From Candidatus Fermentibacteraceae bacterium (lineage in GTDB: Bacteria; Fermentibacterota; Fermentibacteria; Fermentibacterales; JCC-6): a stretch of DNA of 9,881 bases. Below the pieces are notes generated by a model that had not been told where the DNA came from, searched no databases, and saw only the letters and a program-made list of their open reading frames with translations. The position numbers and the translations under genes were made by a program. The stretch is taken from the NCBI GenBank assembly GCA_021162285.1, contig JAGGYZ010000201.1, forward strand, positions 1-9,881, read 5' to 3'. Position 1 is the stretch's first letter, and each line of letters begins with the position of its first letter. Positions 7,096-9,881 of this stretch are shown one piece after another.

Positions 7096-8955
7096 ATGAG
7101 GTTTTTTCCAGTTGTACTGCTTGTTTGTGCCGCGTTTGCCCTTTCCGATACAGCAACCCAGACCGACTGGTCCGGCGGGGAAGGTTATCCCGGTCCGGTA
7201 ACTGACTGGGGAGATTGTTACGATGTTCAATATCAGATTGATGACGGTGGAAGCTCCATGCAGCTGAAGCCCGTTATCCTTTCGGGCAACCCTCTACAGA
7301 GCATCACATACCCCTTTGCCGGTGCCAGTTCAGTTTATGCCGCTGATGTAGACGGAGATGGAGATATTGATGTGCTGGGCACCGCAGACGAAGACAACAC
7401 CATCGGCTGGTGGGAAAACACAGACGGCACAGGCACATCGTGGACAGAACACATTCTGAATGACAGCCTTGCCAGTGCAGGTTCAGTTTGCGCAGTGGAT
7501 TTCGATGAAGACGGTGATATCGATGTTATTGGCGGGTCCAGTGCCTTGGGCGGACTTTACCTGTGGGAGAACACAGACGGTACAGGTACCGCCTGGACGC
7601 AGGACAGAGTGGATGTTAATACTTCTTTTGACCATATAAGTACTGTTTCCTGTGCTGACATGGATGGTGATGGAGACAACGATGTGGTAGCAGCGAGTTT
7701 TTATTCCTATGGCATCGAGTGGTTTTGTCAGATGTCCGGAACATGGGGTGGTATATCGGTAAGCGGCTCTGATAATACTATATCTATGGATGTGGCAGAC
7801 GTAGATGGTGATGGAGACATGGATCTGCTGGGGGCACGATCCTATTACATCGCATACCAGGACGAGATCTCCTGGTGGGAAAACACAGACGGCACAGGTA
7901 CGTCATGGACAGAGCGTACAGTCAGTGCGAATTTTGAAGGAGCTGTTTCAGTCTATGCATCTGATGTGGATGGTGATGGAGACATTGATATACTGGGAGC
8001 GGCTGAAGACCACAACGAGATCACATGGTGGGAAAACTCTGACGGTGCAGGCACCACATGGACAGAACACATAATTGATGGAGATTTCTTTCAGGCACGC
8101 GGTGTCTGTGCCGCCGATGTTGATGATGACGGTGACACGGATGTGCTTGGGATCTCTTCTGTTCCTGTAGGCGGCGGCTCCAACGGTGTTATGAACTTAT
8201 GGCTGAACACCGATGGTACAGGCACCCAGTGGTCAAAGCATTGTGTCGACTCCTGGTTCATGGAAGGAACTTCACTGTTTACTGCAGATGTCAACGGAAA
8301 CGGTCACACAGATGTACTGGGGGCAAGAACTGCCTTCAACGGCAGTCTGCTGTGGTATGAACTGATGGGTTATCCCCTGTATGGAACTCTCGAATCATCC
8401 ATACTTGATGCCGATACAGTTGTTTCCTGGGATACTGTTACATTCAGCAGTGATGAACCTGCGGGAACATCTGTAAGTTTTCAATTCAGAAGCTCGAACG
8501 ATTCTGCCAATATGGGAGCATGGTCTGATACGGTCTATGCTTCAGGCACCAGCCTCTCCGGTATTCTTGTCGATTCAACGGACTTCCTGCAATACAAGGC
8601 TATTCTGCATTCCTCTGATATTTCCAGCACACCGGTGCTTAACGACATCACTCTCAATTATTCCATCTATGTAAGCATTGATGAAAACACTGCTGATGCG
8701 GTAACCGGATGGGGTCTTGCACCTGCTGCCAATCCTTCATTCGGCAACATTGCGGTTCAGGTATCTGTGCCTCAGACTGAAATGGTCAGCCTTGTACTGC
8801 ACGATGTAACCGGTCGAGTGATTACACAGCATTCACAGGTATTACCCTCCGGTACACACTCTGTTTCATTCAGCAACATGGCAGAAGGAGTTTACTTCTG
8901 CACTATGCAGGGAGGAGACTTCACAGCAACACAGCGGGTGGTTGTTCTGAAGTAA
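7096..8955 (+). CDS. Secreted seven-repeat FG-GAP/VCBS propeller protein with T9SS-type tail
   Basis: The 619-residue product starts with a signal peptide (MRFFPVVLLVCAAFALS, residues 1-17). From about residue 75 to 430 there are seven repeats with aspartate-rich calcium-type loops D-x-D-G-D-G-D-x-D. These begin at residues 84, 135, 188, 235, 290, 341 and 398, a period of 47-57. Most repeats then carry W-W-E-N-T-D-G-T-G-T-x-W. Seven units fit a closed seven-bladed FG-GAP/VCBS propeller. Residues about 445-535 look like a beta-sandwich (SVSFQFRSS, LQYKAILHSS, TPVLNDITLNYS). The last 74 residues, from NPSFGN, form a Por/T9SS-type sorting tail: LVLHDVTGRV, then LPSGTH, EGVYFCTM, and terminal RVVVLK. 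It is probably a cell-surface or secreted calcium-stabilised binding protein; the ligand is unknown. It is a single-gene unit between the divergent intergenic region and the terminator at 8983. Unit 3 has lost the W-W-E-N-T motif. Confidence 0.88.
   Translation: MRFFPVVLLVCAAFALSDTATQTDWSGGEGYPGPVTDWGDCYDVQYQIDDGGSSMQLKPVILSGNPLQSITYPFAGASSVYAADVDGDGDIDVLGTADEDNTIGWWENTDGTGTSWTEHILNDSLASAGSVCAVDFDEDGDIDVIGGSSALGGLYLWENTDGTGTAWTQDRVDVNTSFDHISTVSCADMDGDGDNDVVAASFYSYGIEWFCQMSGTWGGISVSGSDNTISMDVADVDGDGDMDLLGARSYYIAYQDEISWWENTDGTGTSWTERTVSANFEGAVSVYASDVDGDGDIDILGAAEDHNEITWWENSDGAGTTWTEHIIDGDFFQARGVCAADVDDDGDTDVLGISSVPVGGGSNGVMNLWLNTDGTGTQWSKHCVDSWFMEGTSLFTADVNGNGHTDVLGARTAFNGSLLWYELMGYPLYGTLESSILDADTVVSWDTVTFSSDEPAGTSVSFQFRSSNDSANMGAWSDTVYASGTSLSGILVDSTDFLQYKAILHSSDISSTPVLNDITLNYSIYVSIDENTADAVTGWGLAPAANPSFGNIAVQVSVPQTEMVSLVLHDVTGRVITQHSQVLPSGTHSVSFSNMAEGVYFCTMQGGDFTATQRVVVLK
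7324..8370 (+). repeat. Seven in-frame tandem propeller units with DNA-level similarity
   Basis: The protein repeats are also visible in DNA. The 41-base segments 7408-7448 (unit 1) and 7873-7913 (unit 4) differ at only three positions by eye, all third codon positions. Units 2 (from 7562), 5 (from 8026) and 6 (from about 8200) carry looser versions. Unit 3 lacks the segment. This points to expansion by tandem duplication or later homogenisation within the gene, and could make the region prone to copy-number change or misassembly. Confidence 0.75.
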
Positions 8956-8982
8956 AGACAGCCTGCATTGCCTTGTTATTTG

Positions 8983-9015
8983 AAAACCCCTCCTGCAGGT
9001 GTCCGGAGGGGTTTT
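8983..9015 (+). terminator. Terminator of the + strand propeller gene
   Basis: CCCCTCC (8987-8993) pairs with GGAGGGG (9005-9011), and the stem can be extended by AAAA/TTTT to 11 bp; the loop is 11 bases. It begins 27 bases after the stop at 8955. The flanking A and T runs are short (four each), so it could work in either direction but is not especially strong. The long open frame of the next gene begins inside its loop, which argues against that upstream start. Confidence 0.75.
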
Positions 9016-9027
9016 AAGTATCAAGTC

Positions 9028-9056
9028 TTGCCGATGGCGGGAATTAGTAGAATATT
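9028..9056 (+). promoter_or_regulatory. Possible promoter of the PAS-GAF gene
   Basis: TTGCCG (9028-9033, 4 of 6 matches to TTGACA) and AATATT (9051-9056, 4 of 6 matches to TATAAT) are separated by 17 bases. They lie between the terminator and the ribosome binding site, where a promoter is needed. The match is weak, so this is a positional suggestion only. Confidence 0.3.
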
Positions 9057-9082
9057 CGGGTAGACAGTTCCGGAGGGGTCTG

Positions 9083-9088
9083 GGAAGG
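9083..9088 (+). promoter_or_regulatory. Shine-Dalgarno pointing to a TTG start at 9095
   Basis: GGAAGG is 6 bases before TTG 9095. The same arrangement (GGGGAAGGTTTG-TT-ATG) precedes the gene at 7096, where the start is not in doubt. This supports TTG 9095 over the GTG at 8999, which lies in a terminator loop, and over a CTG at 9080. Confidence 0.6.
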
Positions 9089-9094
9089 TTTGGC

Positions 9095-9862
9095 TTGTTT
9101 AACAACATCTCTAACTCCACTATAGAGAAAGTTCTGTGCTCTGTGTCTGAGCCGGTAATTATCTTTAATGAAAACATGAAAGTTGTGTGGACGAATCCTT
9201 CGGCAGAGCTGTATTTTGGTCACAGCACCGAGGTTATGACTGGGAAGAGATGCACCGAACTCTTTCGGGGAATTCTGGAATGCATAGAAAACTGCCCTGT
9301 TGAAAAGTCATTTGTTTCAAAAGAAGAAGAAACCCTGGTCGTAGACGGTCTGGTCTCCCCTCTGAAACTGATAGACGCTGTTCCATACACGGAGAACGGC
9401 AGGAACCTGGTGCTGGCCATTGTTCACTCTGTACCGGAGATCGACAGAGACAAAGCTCTCCGGCGTGATTTTGCAGCCCTGCTGAACCGCAGCGCAACAC
9501 TTGAAGATGCTGCAGATGATATTCTTGACGCAGTAAAAAATCTAACTTCTGTTTCAACCTGCGGTATCTACACCGGGTCAGGCAGCAGTTTCAAACTGTT
9601 CAGTGGATACGGTGTGCCTGAAAAGATTTCAGGAGCCGAGTTCAAGGCGCCTGTATACCTTTCCCGTGAAAGGCTTCCATTCAATGCCGAAGATTCTTTT
9701 CCCGACGGAGCGGCAATCGTACCTGTGGTTGCCCCGGAAGGATCTGTGCCGGTACTGCTTTTTGCAGGCCGGGGAACCATGAGTACGAAATTCAGGAACA
9801 GACTTGAGATGATGTCAGATGTGCTTTCCAGCTGTGTGAAGAGGCTGCTTCCTCATAGTTGA
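9095..9862 (+). CDS. PAS-GAF sensory protein without output domain
   Basis: From the TTG at 9095 the product has 255 residues. It has no signal peptide or membrane segment, so it is cytosolic. Residues about 8-112 form a PAS domain: a helix IEKVLCSVSEPVIIF, then VVWTNPSAELYFG, and a closing sheet NLVLAIVHSV. Cys53, Cys63 and Cys67-Pro68 (C-x9-C-x3-C-P) lie in the segment after G-K-R; similar cysteine patterns are known in PAS domains of many sensor kinases and sigma-54 activators, where metal or redox binding has been suggested. Residues 120-145 are a linker helix. Residues about 125-252 look like a GAF domain (LEDAADDILDAVKNLT, CGIYTG, AAIVPVVAPEGSVPVLLFAG, and a final helix). No kinase, cyclase, HTH or receiver domain follows, so it must act through a partner, perhaps encoded just past the right edge 19 bases downstream. 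The upstream extension to 8999 adds 32 residues of unlikely composition. Confidence 0.75.
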   Translation: MFNNISNSTIEKVLCSVSEPVIIFNENMKVVWTNPSAELYFGHSTEVMTGKRCTELFRGILECIENCPVEKSFVSKEEETLVVDGLVSPLKLIDAVPYTENGRNLVLAIVHSVPEIDRDKALRRDFAALLNRSATLEDAADDILDAVKNLTSVSTCGIYTGSGSSFKLFSGYGVPEKISGAEFKAPVYLSRERLPFNAEDSFPDGAAIVPVVAPEGSVPVLLFAGRGTMSTKFRNRLEMMSDVLSSCVKRLLPHS

Positions 9863-9881
9863 TACAGTAAAGAAAGTTATC

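Noticed and set aside
7408..8230. Regularly spaced similar segments that might suggest a CRISPR-like array
   Set aside because: They are in-frame coding repeats of a propeller protein with unequal spacing and third-position differences; not an array of identical repeats and spacers.
9003..9079. CCGGAGGGGT occurring twice (9003-9012 and 9070-9079)
   Set aside because: The first copy is the arm of a terminator and the second lies just before a ribosome binding site; a purine-rich coincidence is the simplest explanation.
8999..9094. Thirty-two-residue extension of the PAS-GAF gene from GTG 8999
   Set aside because: The codon lies within the loop of the preceding terminator, and a proper Shine-Dalgarno precedes TTG 9095.

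Overview
The window looks like a piece of chromosome from an uncultured, probably anaerobic, Gram-negative bacterium of the FCB/candidate-phylum type (Fermentibacterota, WOR-3 or Cloacimonadota-like). The evidence is the gene style: large exported proteins built of beta-propeller repeats, a gingipain-type (C25) protease, and short C-terminal sorting tails of the Por/type IX secretion (T9SS) kind. This taxonomic placement is inference. No metabolic or ribosomal marker is present to fix it.

Layout. A tRNA-Asn gene (23-98) with its own terminator opens the window on the + strand. Convergent to it is a two-gene operon on the - strand. It runs from a strong extended -10 promoter (5409-5437) through a 1252-residue gingipain-like protease with a C-terminal beta-propeller (1630-5388), and then a coupled 474-residue propeller protein with a sorting tail (203-1627). 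Upstream of the operon promoter, 5389-5978 is a 590-base low-density stretch. It holds a headless helix-turn-helix gene remnant on the - strand and a perfect terminator on the + strand that has no visible gene to terminate. Next come a - strand lipoprotein gene of unknown function (5979-6848) and a 247-base divergent intergenic region. On the + strand there follow a 619-residue seven-repeat FG-GAP/VCBS propeller protein with a sorting tail (7096-8955), a terminator, and a 255-residue PAS-GAF sensory protein with a cysteine motif and no output domain (9095-9862).

How it fits together. Four of the five intact protein genes encode exported or envelope proteins, and three of those four contain propeller folds. 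Two carry sorting tails, while the protease itself does not, although family members in Porphyromonas need such a tail. Tight coupling of the tailless protease with a tailed partner is the most testable functional idea here. The PAS-GAF protein is cytosolic and probably belongs to a signalling cluster that continues past the right edge.

Several start codons were moved inward from the longest open frame because good Shine-Dalgarno sequences, and in one case a promoter, decide the true start. No CRISPR array, insertion sequence, or complete mobile element is visible. I did not find an unmistakably new system; the leads are listed as findings with modest scores.
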